NCBI GenBank assembly: GCA_000310025.1
Contig: FN649738.1
Span: forward strand, 1,188,350 to 1,252,349
Direction of reading: 5' to 3'
From: Ectocarpus siliculosus
Lineage: Eukaryota; Sar; Phaeophyceae; Ectocarpales; Ectocarpaceae
Length of the DNA: 64,000 bases
The position numbers and the translations under genes were made by a program. Every line of letters begins with the position of its first letter. The stretch's first letter is position 1. Shown piece after piece: positions 23,201 to 35,994 of the stretch. Below the pieces are notes generated by a model that saw only the letters and a program-made list of their open reading frames with translations, was not told where the DNA came from and did not search any database.

Positions 23201-26200
23201 GAGTCCAGGTCAAGCGAGCGGCGCAGCTCGCCGGTGTAGAGGAACTCCAGGAGGGCGCGGGCGACGTCGAAGCGGATGTCGGGGAGGAGTAGCTGCAGAG
23301 GAGGGGTCAAGCCGTCGTCGTCGCCGTCATCGCCGCTGATCGCTGGACGTTCTTCCTGTGGTCAGGATCGGGTACAAATTGGCGAGATCGGTTAGGCCAT
23401 GTTGTGAGAAATCGCTTCAGTAGCAGGTGGGGACCTCGGGGCTGTCCTTGTCAGACGCGCAGAAGGATGCGTAATGCCCAGGGTGCGTTCTTTCGAGTGT
23501 TTCACGTTTTTTCTCGTGTTTTCTCGTGGCTGGCGCGTTCGAAGCCACGGCATTTTGCAAGACGAGCGTGGAAACCCAAAAACCACACCTGACTAGAAAC
23601 AAGCGGCACAATCAATGACATGCCTGGGCGATCATGTCCCTCAGGACCGGCGACCGCCTCGCCAGCACAACCCGGTGAGCGTAGAGATAGCTCCCGGCCA
23701 CGAGGAGCTCGCAGTCCACCCCGCCTCTCGCCCAGCCGACCGCCCCCTCCCCGTCTTCGTCCACGGACCCTTCCCCCGAACGAAGGACGCCTCTTTCTGA
23801 TGATGCGGGGCCACCCGGAAGGTGTCGCTCGGTGCCCATGGCTGCTCGAAAAAGATCCATGCCTAGGGTGTACCCGATTCGATCTCCTGTTAGGGGGGAG
23901 ACCGACCGACTCGTGACGAGGGATTCCCTTCGACTTGGGGTCGGCATGGTTCGCCGCATCAAGAACGGAATGAATGGTCGAGAAGAACTGCTTCTTTAAT
24001 ACCGACCCGGCAGAGTGCGACAGAAACTAGGGACGTCCCTGACAATGGCACCACCTAATAAACGTTAGCGAGAATCTCTTCGAGAACCAGCACGGTTTGC
24101 CTGAGGCAAGCTGCACTGCCAGTTCGACAGAAACCAGGGCCGCGCTTTGCCTAGCGACGTGTATTTATTGGTGAGAACTTGTTTACCACCGCTATTCCGC
24201 GCAATAATTGATGCATCGGCAGCCACTGCACCACCTACCGGCGAGAAGAGCAAAGGCGTGCTGCCCACCGCAGGCCACCGCCGCCACCCGCCGCGCCGCC
24301 AAGGTAGGAAACCAAGATGAACACGTCTCCCTGGGGACCGGGGTCGGTCCCGCCACCGCTGAAAGAGCCTGCAAACATGCACGCGAATTGCCCACCGCTC
24401 AAGGTTTGCGCTCAAATGGAAAAGGGTTTGTATCGGAACCTTTGTCACTCTGCAAAAAATGGGAAATATCAACAAAATAGTGACATGCCGGCCAGGGGTT
24501 GGATGATGTCGAGTACGGGTGATGTCGTGACGAGCATGCCCCCGAAACCATCGACCGCACCTGTACGCCTGAAGGGCGCCACGTCGGTTGCCAAGTGCCT
24601 TGCGGGGAATAGGGCAACCCGGTCCGCGATCAGCGCAGCTGAAACGTTTGTGGGGTCTCGTTTCAAATGGCGGCGCAGCAGTCGAGACATTCGGTGACTT
24701 TGTTTCAAATTTGAATTTTTCAACGTTGAAGGAAGACAGAATGTCTAACGTAGCTTAGAAGGAAACCGGACAAGAACACATCGCCCCGGGGCCCGTCTCT
24801 GTCTACATACCGCTACGGCATCGAGCCCCCCATGATCTTCTCCTCCCTCCGAACACCGCCGCCGCACAAGGCCCCCGGCCTCTCTCAGTCCTGTCCCCTC
24901 GAGAACGCCTCCATTTTCCCCTTCCAGAGCTTGAAGGTCGCCTCCGGCCAACGCGGCCCCTTCCCCGAACAGGTACATCCTCCCGTCTTCGGTCACGAGG
25001 GCCGTGTGGCTGAACCCGCAGGCGGCGGCGACTACCTTCACCCTCCCAGTTCCCTCCCGCGTGTCGCGGGTGTTTGACGCCGTCGTTTTAGGAGGCGGGG
25101 GCGGAGAAGCAAGGGAGGCGATCTCGCGCGGAACGGCCCACCCACCGGCCAACGCCCGGCGAGCGCGCGCCCGGGATACCTCGCGTTCCCGCGAGAGCGG
25201 GATGAAGGTTTGTGTTTGGCGGTTGTCGGTCCTGGCGGGGTGGCCGGGTTACAGTATCCGGGGCGGATGGGGGTGATTTATTGGCGTTTGAAGAGTGAAT
25301 GCAATACAGCTTTCCATGGGGGAGGTTAAGGTTCTACACTCTTCGGTTTCGCGGGGAGCATGGAACTGAGGGCTCTCCGAGCTGTGCGCCATGATCTGGG
25401 ATATGAAACATTCGACATCCAGCGGTGCATGACAGACCCAAGTACCGCCTACAAGGAAACACGCAAATCAAGCAACCGACATCGTTGTCGATACACGACC
25501 AAGATCATCCGCTTTTCTCACCCGCCGCCTTCTCCGGCAAGCCCCATCGCTTTCGCTTTGGCCTCCGCCGCGACCGCCGTTCCTCCACCAGGGGCTCCGA
25601 AGCCGGCCTCCCCGTGCCCAAGACATGCCCTACCCTCCGCGCCCCACGTCCAGGCAGCGCCGCCAGAGTCGATCGCGATGGAGTGTTCCGGTCCGCAGGC
25701 GATGTGCACGATCTTTCGCAAGAGGCTGTATTGTTTGTTTTCGTCGGTAGGGTTGGGAGAGGGGCGGGGGAAGATGGTAGCAGGGTGGAGAGGGATGTGA
25801 ATGGTGAGCACCCACGCGTTTTGCGGGATAGCTGCGTTGTCCCCACGTGCTTTGAAGCCGTCGCTATCAAAGCGCAGTATTGCACGGTCGCCGCACGTAT
25901 AACCACGAGCAGTCGATTGCTTCCATCCCGCATACCCACGGTTTCTGAACGGGAAGACTACATATCGGGGACCCACGATGCGTGAGAGGTGGCGGTCATG
26001 CGTGATGTTGCGACAGCATCAAAGGACTTTTGTTTTGTACATCATCAATGGTATGCTGAAAGCTACGGCCTTGCGCACCTCTCTTCGCGTCCTACCCCAG
26101 GCAAGACCTCGTCCGCCACCGGTGCCCTTTGCAGTTTCTCGCGAGGCTCGGAGGTTTTTCCGAAAGCGGGGAGCTTGACCGGCGTCCACGAAGCCCGTAG

Positions 26201-27422
26201 CATTTCCGACAGGCTCGTCGTAGACGTTGCTGCCGTAGGTGTGTTCGTTGTAGCAGGCTGGTGCTGATGCTGTCGGTGCTGGCTCGCTGGAGAAGGCGTG
26301 ACCAAGAATCCGAGCTGCGTTGTGACAGCGTAGAGCAAAAAGACCCGAGAAAATAAGGGAGACGGCCCAATGACTGCTACACCCTAGTCTGCCCCAGCGT
26401 CTCACAGCGCGTTACACAGTCGAAGATTCAGAGCGTGGACAACACAAGCAAGTCTGTGACATACCCAAGAGAGAGTGAATCCTGCATGGGTAATTTATTC
26501 ACAACCCGAGGATGGCGTGCGTGCTCCAGGTCCAGAGGGGCTTAAACCTCCCAGAGTGCGTAGACTACTTTCACCCAAGTAGCGGGAGGAAACACAGAAA
26601 GCGGAGCAGCAGGATCACAAGTTTGCACTGCGTTCTAGTCGTTGCTTTGTCACCTGGCCTGAAGCGTTGTGACCCCACGTGAACACTTCTCCGTCTTCGG
26701 TGAGCGCCATCCCGTGCCATGCACCGGCAGCCACCTGTAGCGTGGCGCCAGTTTGTCATCTCCAAACAAAACGCTTTCGATGTGATGTAAGTTGGTTGTT
26801 GCGCACCGACAACAATGACTCACTTCTTGGAAATTCTTGTTGATATGTCGGGGAGATATTGGAGGCTAGAGTGTACGGACCAAAAGCAAGGCCAGGGGCA
26901 CGGTATTTTTTCCAAGTATTGCATGTCTCACGACCTAGCCAGACGCAACAGCGTCGGTCCGCTCGCCCACACCTCAAACCCGGAGCCCCGATATGCTGCA
27001 AAATACTCTACAAAATGATATCCCTTTCCTTTCAAAATAATGACGTCAGCAGCAGGTTTTGCTGGTCGAGGTTTCGAGTTCGAGGCGTGTGAGATGTCGT
27101 ACCAGTACATGTATTCGTGAACTCGCAGGATCATTCGTCCGCACCTGAACGGCCGGCGACCGCCCAAGACCGGAGACCTTTCGAGGCGTTCCCTGGAAGC
27201 GGGGGACTTTCTTCTTGCGCCCGATTGTGCGTTCGGGAGGCCTTCCCAGGCCGAGGCGGCCCCGCGCCCACGAGCCCCAGGCAAACACCTGTAGTTGCGG
27301 TCGTATGGCCGTGCGACCGCGTGTGGGGCGTGGCGTCGGTGGGGGTGAGGTTTTATTCAAGTGGAAATATGAATAGCCACGAAACGTTCATGTAACAGGG
27401 CGTGCCGCAGAGCGAGAGCTCC

Positions 27423-27469
<47 letters not shown>

Positions 27470-29349
27470 ATCTATCTTTGTCTCTCTCTCTGTCCGTCTC
27501 CCTCCCTCTCTCTACCTGTCTCTCTCTCTCTGTCTCTCTCGATTCCCACCTTGCCACCGTTTGTAACGGCTAGAGTGAAGCCTCCCCCACAAGACACCCC
27601 CTTCGCTCTGGACCTCAAGCCCGCCGGCCGGCCGTCGGCGTCACGAGCTTCGCTTCCCGTTCCGAAACCGCCTAGTGTTTCCATCTCCCTGTTCGGGACA
27701 AGGGGCGGGCTGAGGTTCAGCACACGTGCTGGCATTCTAGACAAGCCACGTCAGACTGGCCTCCTCCGGGTCAGGGATGCAGAATATGTGGTGTGGGTCG
27801 ACGGTTTCTCATTCACCTTTCGAGCACCCAAAACTCTGGCTCGATACACGGTAAGACTTTGGGATCCGGGGTGGGCACAACATGAGTTCATCCGGGTGCT
27901 ATTCTAGCTACATTGGGAATGAGGTTTCGCTGCCGCAAACTCTCGAAAGATGTCCCAATCTTCGGCAGTTCGTCACTCTTCAATAAATTTAAGATCTTCA
28001 ACCAATCGGGGGTTCAGCTCGAGGCAGTTCTGAGCAACGCAATCGGTGAAGGCTGAGCACCAAACCGGAAACTGGGCTGCTATTATCACTTCGAGGGAGG
28101 GCCGACAAAGGGCCAGATTGGGGTGGTAGGGGGGCACCGGGTGTGACAAAAGCGCGCGCGATATCGCTTGCGGCATGCCACTTCAAAATTAAGCATTCTC
28201 GATGGAGGGGTTTTCTTCCACACCTTATGCCACACGTCGTGTCTCATGAAGTACGCATATGACTAATTGCTAGGACTCCAAGCCCCCGCGATGCGTATGC
28301 ATGCAATGCAGGACGGAACGGTAGATGTTTTCCCTCTCTATCTTGGGGCTGCAGGCTTTGTTTTTCAGGTAAACCTTGGAAGAAGCACTGGCTTCAGCGA
28401 TGCGTGTCCGGTGGCCGCCCCGACTCCCCACGTGAAGAGCCTCCCGTCCGCATCCAGAGCCGCGCTGTGGCAGCCAATCAGATCACTCCCGGCTGAGGCC
28501 TGGCACACCTTCGGCGGAGGCATCTGTTCTGCAAACCTGTTGCCAAGCCGGCGACGTTGTAGCCCCGCGGTTAGTCGGGAGGGCAACAAGGGATGGGGGA
28601 GCGGGGATCATCCAAAAGGTGCGTTTCTCGCTGTGTCGTGAAGCGTTGCCCCAATAGTCGGGAAAATGAGGAGAAGCCAACGCACTGGGTGCTGGACAAG
28701 GGAGTCATCAACGAAATGGGTTCGGATCTTTTGGGGTGCTAAAACGTACACAGCAGGGGTTCCACGTTTTCGTGCCTTGATTCTATCTAATTGGAGTCGA
28801 ATGTCAATGTGTACATGAGTGAATATTCCAGGAAGTTGTTTATGGGAATGAAGCCGGCAGGCTGAAGGCTCACCACTCGACGAGGCGGAACTCGTCGCTG
28901 CTCTCTCGACCGCCCAGACCCAAGGCACCATCCGTGCCGTCTCCGGCGGAATAGACCGATCCCATACCCGTCACCAAGAGGGAGTGCCTGTTGGGAAGGA
29001 GGGGTGACAACAATGCGCATTAAGGAATGCTTGGACAGTATGCAGAACCATAAAGTAGGTCCCTGTCACCCAGCATAGAGCAGCTCGACGAAAGTATGTG
29101 ATGTGTTTCAGTCGTTGGCGCATGAGGTTCAAAACGCCCGGACTCGTCTAGTCGTTTGAGGTCGGCTTCTATAGGTAGCCCTGTTTCACCTCTCACTGCA
29201 GCACACCGCCACGACCCTCTCGCCGGGCAGGAGCCCGAACGGCTGCAGGACCCGCGGCAGCAAACCGGCCGAGGTGTCTGCCGGAAGCCCCAAGCAACCG
29301 CCGGCGTTATCTCCCCATGCAAACACCTCCAGCGATTTGGAGCTCTTCT
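20224..29349 (-). CDS. RCC1 propeller-BTB-BTB-membrane protein (at least 1,077 aa, 17 exons, N-terminus incomplete)
   Basis: Exons, all phase-compatible: 29190-29349, 28874-28987, 28375-28536, 27550-27688, 27145-27288, 26654-26734, 26079-26257, 25522-25725, 24811-25231, 24239-24368, 23624-23886, 23071-23292, 22568-22725, 22134-22234, 21455-21582, 21008-21145 and 20224-20715. The first ten encode seven RCC1 blades, with signatures such as VAAGAWHGMALTEDGEVFTW and IACGPEHSIAIDSGGAAWTW. Exons 11-12 form one BTB domain (YLYAHRVVLARRSPVLRDM; VARALLEFLYTGEL). Exons 13-15 form a second (PIYAHRAVLACQSEYFAAMF; GFVRLLLFLYTG; VCADRYRLLGMKSV). Exon 16 is BACK-like helical sequence, and exon 17 has two membrane helices and an Arg-rich tail. 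BTB domains usually bind cullin-3, and RCC1 propellers bind substrates or small GTPases, so a membrane-bound ubiquitin ligase adaptor is inferred. IBtk has RCC1 plus two BTBs but adds ankyrin repeats. Exon 11 seems to use a GC donor. The start codon lies upstream of 29349 and was not found with confidence. Confidence 0.82.
27419..27546. repeat. (CT)n-rich microsatellite filling an RCC1-BTB intron
   Basis: An interrupted CT/TCTG tract occupies about half of the 261-bp intron between exons 27550-27688 and 27145-27288. On the gene strand it is a GA-rich tract that begins a few bases after the 5' splice site GTGGGA. Confidence 0.9.
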
Positions 29350-30249
29350 CTGAGGAGACGCCGCAGGGATCCTGGGGGTGTGGTCCATGTTGGTGTTTAC
29401 ATAGTTTCGGGGGTGAGGGGATACCGCTGCCATGATATTATCATTGGCACGCAGCGACCATTCGTGTCATGAAGTCCACGTTGGTTGCATTGTTCTCTTG
29501 TTGGAAAGTGTCACGTTCACTCACGCTGGCGACACGAGGTGTTGGAAAGAATTATTGTTCCTGGCGAGCACTTTCATCACGCCATGCGCACTCATAGGGC
29601 GAACACGTGTGCTCCGTCCGCTTCTTGTCCATCTTTTTCACGTGTGTGAGAGGGCACCGCCCAATGCAAGTCGCAGAACGTCGAACACAACTCGTTCATC
29701 AGAGCGTGGGCCGGTATTATCATCTCACCCCACTGTTCCTCCTCTCTCCCTCGAATAGGCTCGTCGTGATGCTCGAGAGCGGTACGCCTCTGCTCCCGCG
29801 GTTGGTCCGGCCGTTGCCTTCGCTGGGAGGTTCTCGCATGGTGCTGCCGCTCACCCCCTCGACATCGATTCCATCTAGATCCTCGAGATTCTGAATGAAG
29901 CGAGGAACAATAAAAAAAATCACAAAGCCGTGTTTTCGGTGCTCAACAACGTCAGTTGCACACTCCGTTGCAAGCCTGGTTGTAAGCTGTCATGACCACC
30001 GACTGTCTGCACCCCTGCACGAAACCAATGCGACGTCACCACCGTGCCTTCCGTTAGGTCTGAGTCTTGATAGACATCGACTTTGCGGCGATGGGAACCC
30101 TGTCCGTGCTGCCGACTTCAGGGAGATCTGGAATTGATTTCTTAGTTGATCATGCATCTCTCCATACCGCTGAGTCCTATGAGAGACACCTCTGTATGCA
30201 CAGGCCTCAAGTCGATGTCGTTGTGTCCCTTTGTTTCAGTCTTTGTGCA
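29350..30249. other. Region expected to hold the RCC1-BTB 5' end
   Basis: A possible upstream minus exon lies near 29755-29895. It has acceptor CATTCAG, and an ATG within it at about 29841 opens a frame rich in Ser, Gly and Arg. Its best donors give the wrong phase for the 29349 exon, so I did not include it in the model. No other feature is seen. Confidence 0.3.
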
Positions 30250-33200
30250 TCAGCAAGCCTCTGACAACTTCGTCGTCTCGAAAACACTACTCATCCCCAC
30301 ACAAGCACTCGCACTCAAGCGCACCTCGCCGTCCGAACCGGAAGCAGGATCGGTATCACTCCCGGACTCATCCTCAGAGCCTTCCTCCGCATCACCCCCG
30401 AGTCCCATCCCCGCCCCGCTAGTGCTGCCCCTCCGCCTCTCTCTTAGCCCGTCGGGACGAAGCCTTAAGCAAACGTGACCGGTGCACCACTCTTCTTGCT
30501 CCTCTTTCTCCTCAACCGCGTTCCCGCTACCCACCCGCAAGCTCCCGCCGCTGGCTTCCCGGGGCAGGGTGCTGTTTGGGGGTGTCCTCATGCTGCCTAG
30601 TGCCGCGGCATTCTCTTGTGAGGTTCGGTCGTCGTCGTTGTCGCTCTCGGCTACTGTCACCGGTGTGCCTCGGGCTTCAGAGAAGACTTCGTCGCCTTCT
30701 TCCTCTCCAGAAATATTTAGAGGGACGGCAGTAGAGGTGGCATGTTGCTCCACCGGAGAATTGCGAATACCGCTGTCTGCGGTTTTGAAGGCGATGCCCT
30801 GTTGCTCGCCTGTTGCAGCCGTTGAACATACGCCGGAATGGGTAGGACATAGGTCCACAACGAAGAACAGTCAGTGCGGGTTCAACCGTCAACGTCGGGT
30901 TTCGACGGCAGATGTTGTGCTTTATCTTCCCCTCGTAGAGTCTCGTTTGAACCAGCGCTTTTCGTGCGGCAGTACCGCCTGACAGCAGATCTGAAACAAT
31001 TGAGAATGGTTATATCTGGCCGACGTCTCCATCGGCAGAAAACCGTAGTGAAAATCACACATCGCTCTCCATCACTCCCCTCGGGGCGTTCCCGACGACA
31101 ACCTAAATCTGGCAAAAGTACTGCGTGTATACGGCAGGAAAGCGCCTTATTGACAATGCAAACACCTGCCGTTCGCACTTCGCAGTGACGAACAGTAGAA
31201 GAAGAAACTCCGACAGACTTGATCTTACTGCTCTTGTAAAGGTGTTGTAAAACCGCTCGATCCATTGACTATTAATAGCCTATCATTGCACCCAAGAATG
31301 CCATCCTGTTTGTGTTATTCCCGATATGAGGCTCAATCCGAGAACAATGCGCAACTGAAAGACATCCTTAACCCAAGGAGATTCAAAATCTGGATTGGTA
31401 CGATCTATACCCTTCTGGGAGCAGCAGATCCGAACAGGGAGCCCATCACGCGTACCGATGCTCGCTCGGGTGGGATGGTATATTTCATGTGGTGCAGACA
31501 TACCGGGAGACATCGCCTAGTGCATGTGTGTCTTTACAACTGGCTCACCGCAAGCTCCAGCACTGGGTACGTCTCCCAAGGGATGGCCTTCACAGTAGTT
31601 GCACGTCAAGCTTCCCACCCAGCCTTCGATGCCAGCTTCGTCGTCATCCTGCCACTTTTCGCGAAATACCGGCGAAAGAGAGTAGTGAAATGAGAGTATT
31701 CTGTCGGGCAGAATTGCGCAGAAGAGGATGACCGAGATATAGATGCGCTTAGTGTGAGGAACAGTCGGAACGAGAGGACGTGGACACTTTTTTCGATCTG
31801 CAACATGTGTAGAGCCAACAATAGCTGAGGTACCGAATAGACGCCCAAGGCCCCAAACCGTGTCGCTTGTTGGTCGGTACGCAAAACACTCGATAGCAAC
31901 AAACTGGCGCGCAAATCGTTCGCTAGCATGAATACAACACACCTTCCAAAGACGACTACCGAAGCAGTGGTAGGCCCGCTAGTTGTCGCACGTGTTGCGC
32001 CAGAGCGCCCTCCGGACCACTGACATCACGAGTATGGTTACGTGCGGAAGCCCCGCAACAGCAGTGCTCATTGCCGACCGCAAACACGTTTCTTACAGAA
32101 ATGGCATACTTGACCAACGAACGATGTATCCTATGAATACGGAACAGCGGTGTACACTACATAGCACGCGAGAGTGTTAGAGCCCGGGGTCTAAGCAACG
32201 ATGGAACAGGACAAGCAATGAAAAAAATAGCCCTGGGTCACGTACTTGTCGGGTCTGCTTACCTCTCGCCGTTGACTATTCCTTCGCCGCCCGAGCCCGA
32301 AGAAGCCGCGCCGTCCAGCCCAAGCTCCTCGGCGCACGCCTGCCCCGCCCACCCGACGCTGCTCGGAAGCGGGAGCGTTTCCCGATGCCCCCCCGCCTCC
32401 CATCATGCCTGCGGCCGGTTGGGACGACAGGCTTAGCCAGCCAAGGCGGTACTTTTCTTGCGTCTCCACGGCAAACCCAGGGCCGAAAAAGTTGGGCCCC
32501 CACCTGAAACGATGAGGAAGGCGTTAGATTCAGATTTTTTTCATTCCAGGCCCGTCGCTATCTGCCTTGCCCATATCTTTGTAGAAGAGCGAATGTGATG
32601 AACTCAAAATATTCCATGGAGTAGTTTTATCGCCTATAGGCGAAATGTCTATACCATTACAGCCGTTGGGAGTCTACACATCGCGCTACACCACCCGGTG
32701 CCTTTCAGAATTGCATATATTGGGGCCTACAAGGACTCTTTCATGGCCAATGCATGGCAAGCCACCCGCGAAGGCGTCAACTATGCGACTGATGTAAAGC
32801 GCCGCACCTTCCTACTCCCACGTAGACCGTCACCCATCCAACGTCTCCACTGCCGGCCCCGCCGCGTTGGGCCTGCTGCCGCCTGAGCCGAGTCCTGTCC
32901 CCCAGCCCTCGGAGCGCACCCCTTGCCGCCGTGGTGGTGACCAGCTCGCTCTTAGACGCCGTCATCACCGCCATACGAACCACCCGCTTCGCCATCGAAC
33001 GAACCTATATGTTTGGATATGTGTTTAGGTTTATGCTGTATTATTCTCGCCATTTGGCGCAGAATGGTGGCCGGAGGAGGTGGGTCGTGTTTCGATGTTG
33101 CAGTTGCGGTGGTGTTTCGAGGGTAGCGGCGTTGGGAGGGGCGACGTGGGACGAGAGCCGTAGACTTATGTTTTTATTATAGTCGGCCCATGAGCGCCGG

Positions 33201-35994
33201 AAGACATGCGGACAGGGTTACCTCGTAGAGGGCATCATATCCGATGGTGATACAAAGCAGAGATATGCATACATATTCCAAACAAACAAAAATATTTTCT
33301 TACAAGGTAAAGCAATGCGGCTGCGATGCACCTTCCTGCTGGTGACAATCAATGGCCACTTCACGTTTTGCCGACCACGTATACTATATACTCCAGTAGC
33401 AGCACAGACACGAATTCACCTTTTCCTCTGTCCAAGTGCCGTCCATTCGTCGAATAGCCACTCGCAGTCTCCTCAGCACCGAGGCCACCTCTTCCTTTCT
33501 CTGGTACTCGACCTCATCGAGTTCCTCCTCCCTAGCCTTACTGTTTCTCATACCAGACGTCCGCCTAGCTCCTTCCGCGTTCCCCCGCCCCCCCTCCGAC
33601 AAATCTCCTCCTCTGCTGCGACCAGCAGCGGTGCCTCGAGCACCGGTGCTCTCCCGTCCCTGCTGCGGCGACGCCGTATCGAAAAAGGAACCCTCCTCGG
33701 TTTCGCCGAAGTCGGTTTCGATGTCGGTTTCGACGTCCGTTTCCGAGTCGCCGTCGTCGCTCTCTGAGTCCTCGTCTTCGTCGTCGCAGACGTCACCGTC
33801 CAGCGTCTGCACGGAAACCCGGAGTAGACGTTTCTTCCCCGGGCTGCTCTCGGCCGACGTTCGCCTTCTCCCTCCGTCACCACCGCCTTCTTCGTCGTCC
33901 TCGTCGTACTCACACCACATCACGGAAGACACCTCGGCCATAGACGGGTATGGCGCCGGCCCCCCTTCCGGGGACATCTCGGGCGCAGACGAAGCGGAGG
34001 CGCGCACGGGCACCACAAGCGCGCGGAGGTCCTCGACGTCGACAGGCGCGGGGGAAGCATCGGGCTGTTGGCGGGACTGTCGTGACATAAAAGCAGGAAT
34101 AGGCGTTGTTGCATACGTCGGAAAAGGGAAGGTTCAAACAGGCGACTAGGTGATGAGGGAGCAGGAGGGAGTTCGGACACGCTATGAAAAGTTAGCGAAA
34201 ACTCTTGTCTCCATGAGAGTTTATGTCGAAGCGATTAGGGACGTTACCAGCCGTTGGTTGGAGAATACCGGAAATTCCATACCGTTCCTAGAAAAATCGG
34301 AAACACGGTGCGATCCATCGATGAGATCGCGGGGCTTCTATTCATGATTTCGAAATTGCCACGCAATAAGAGGCAGTCTTGCGGAATGCATACAACAGCT
34401 CCATGTATCAGTATAGCAACGATGCAAGACATCGCACCACCGTTGTAGACTCGATGTCAACGTTCGATTGCCCCAGTGCGAAACCCGACGTAAGACGCAA
34501 GAAAACTATCGATGGAATCTTCCAAAACCACCGTTTTCGACATCGGCGCCGTCTTGGTCTTGGGGCTACCGTCCTATGAAAGACGATCTAAGGTGCCTAG
34601 GGCGACTCGCATATTCACGGTACCAACGCCATGCAGTCTGTTCCGCCACCCCTGATACACCAGCGCTCTTTTCCAGCATTTTCTCGCCGATCTCACCTGC
34701 CGCTCTTCCTCGGCCTCAACGTCCGAGGGAAGCAGTGGCTCCCGAGCGAACACCCGCCGGGCCAGGCCCACCCTTAACCCCGCCGCCGTCACCACCCTCA
34801 CCCGCGTCCCCACCCTCTCCCTCAGCTCCGAAGGGTTGGTTACGGTGGGGGCGAATCGACCGGCTAGGGTGGCAACCGTGAATGGGCGCGGATTGGAAAA
34901 TGGTGACGACGCCCGGTAGTCGTTTCCATGGAAAGGCCTCGTGTATCTAGGGCCCTGTGTGTGATATGCGTACAGGGCCGGGAGGTAGTGGGGCGGGGCA
35001 AGTTGATGCACTGTTCGATCGGGTGGAATGGAGTCAGATATGACACTGCTGTGGAACGTCTGAGGTGACACGCTGTGGAACGTCTGAGGTGAGGTTGTAG
35101 AGTGAAGGTCTATCTGTCTCCCACCGCGAAAGGGAATTGTACTATGCATGGGGATGTCATCGGTATCTTTCTGCGCTACAAAGTTGACATGCCGAACTCT
35201 ATGAATCACACGAAGGCCTTCACGAGTGGTCCAAACCCTCCCATGGCCTATGTCCTGTACTACAAAAAGCCTGTAAGACCCTGTCGGCTGGGTTTAGGAC
35301 GTTAATACCGCACCTTGGTGGGCACATGTCTGGAAAGGATACCGTCAAGATCTTTTCGGTACCCTAGCATGTTCCTCAATACCGCGAGCCCCTCGGCGCG
35401 GTCTGGGGGAGACGTTCCCCAGAGTCGGTGCAACTTGGACGGCAGGTCGTTCGAATTATCCACTTCGTCGGGGCTGCTGTGCGGCTCGGCCTGTCCGTGC
35501 TGGTTTCCTTCAGTGGAGCTTCGCTCTTCCTCGTCGGTCTCGCCGCCACCTCCTTGGCTGGAAACGGAGGTGGTGCTGGCGGGAGCAGGCGAATCTTGCA
35601 GCGAGGCCGCACCGCTGTTGAGTGTTGGTAACTGGGCCGCATCCGGAGAAGTAGATGCACCAGTAGCATCAACAGCTGGCGTTTCTCCTGCCTGGACATG
35701 ATAACCACCTTCGGGTGCGTTGTCATCTGGGGGGAGCTTCTCCGCGACTACATCATCATCGGCGGTCTCGGCGGCGGATCTTGCCGTGCCCTCACCCGCG
35801 ATTGTTTTGTCAGGTTTCCGCTGGCCTGTAGAGCTCTCCTCGGGATCAACCGCACTACCAACCCCATGACCGTCGTGAACCTGACGCAGGTACCCTGTTG
35901 CGAGGGCAACGGCTTCAGGCTGTCGCGTTTCCGACGAGATATCCTCTGCAGCTTCAGCTGAAAGTCCGTCGACATCCGCAACATCCGGATCCAT
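30250..35994 (-). CDS. Unrecognised protein of about 817 aa with acidic and Arg-rich blocks (6 exons)
   Basis: Exons: 35314-35994 (ATG at 35994), 34697-34825, 33420-34076, 32808-33004, 32263-32503 and 30250-30798 (stop at 30250). Every junction is in phase, and donors are GTGCGG, GTGAGA, GTGAAT, GTGCGG and GTAAGC. I do not recognise a family. Residues 1-180 are Glu/Asp/Ser/Ala-rich and probably disordered. A compact stretch (LHRLWGTSPPDRAEGLAVL) runs into a second exon rich in Arg and Val. The third exon carries a long Asp/Glu run followed by a helical VEYQRKEEVASVLRRLRV block. The fourth and fifth carry MAVMTASKSELVTTTAARG and RWGPNFFGPGFAVETQEKYR, which look folded. The C-terminus is again Glu/Ser/Asp-rich. 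It is a nearly head-to-head neighbour of the plastid CS-domain gene. The start could lie further upstream because the frame stays open to about 36099. Confidence 0.6.
35048..35092. repeat. Two-copy 24-bp tandem duplication
   Basis: The word GCTGTGGAACGTCTGAGGTG occurs twice at 24-bp spacing in the first intron of the unrecognised gene. Confidence 0.85.

Noticed and set aside
33436-34149. 237-codon plus-strand Ser-rich open frame
   Set aside because: It is the antisense of the Asp/Glu-rich third exon of the unrecognised minus-strand gene, which has matching splice phases.
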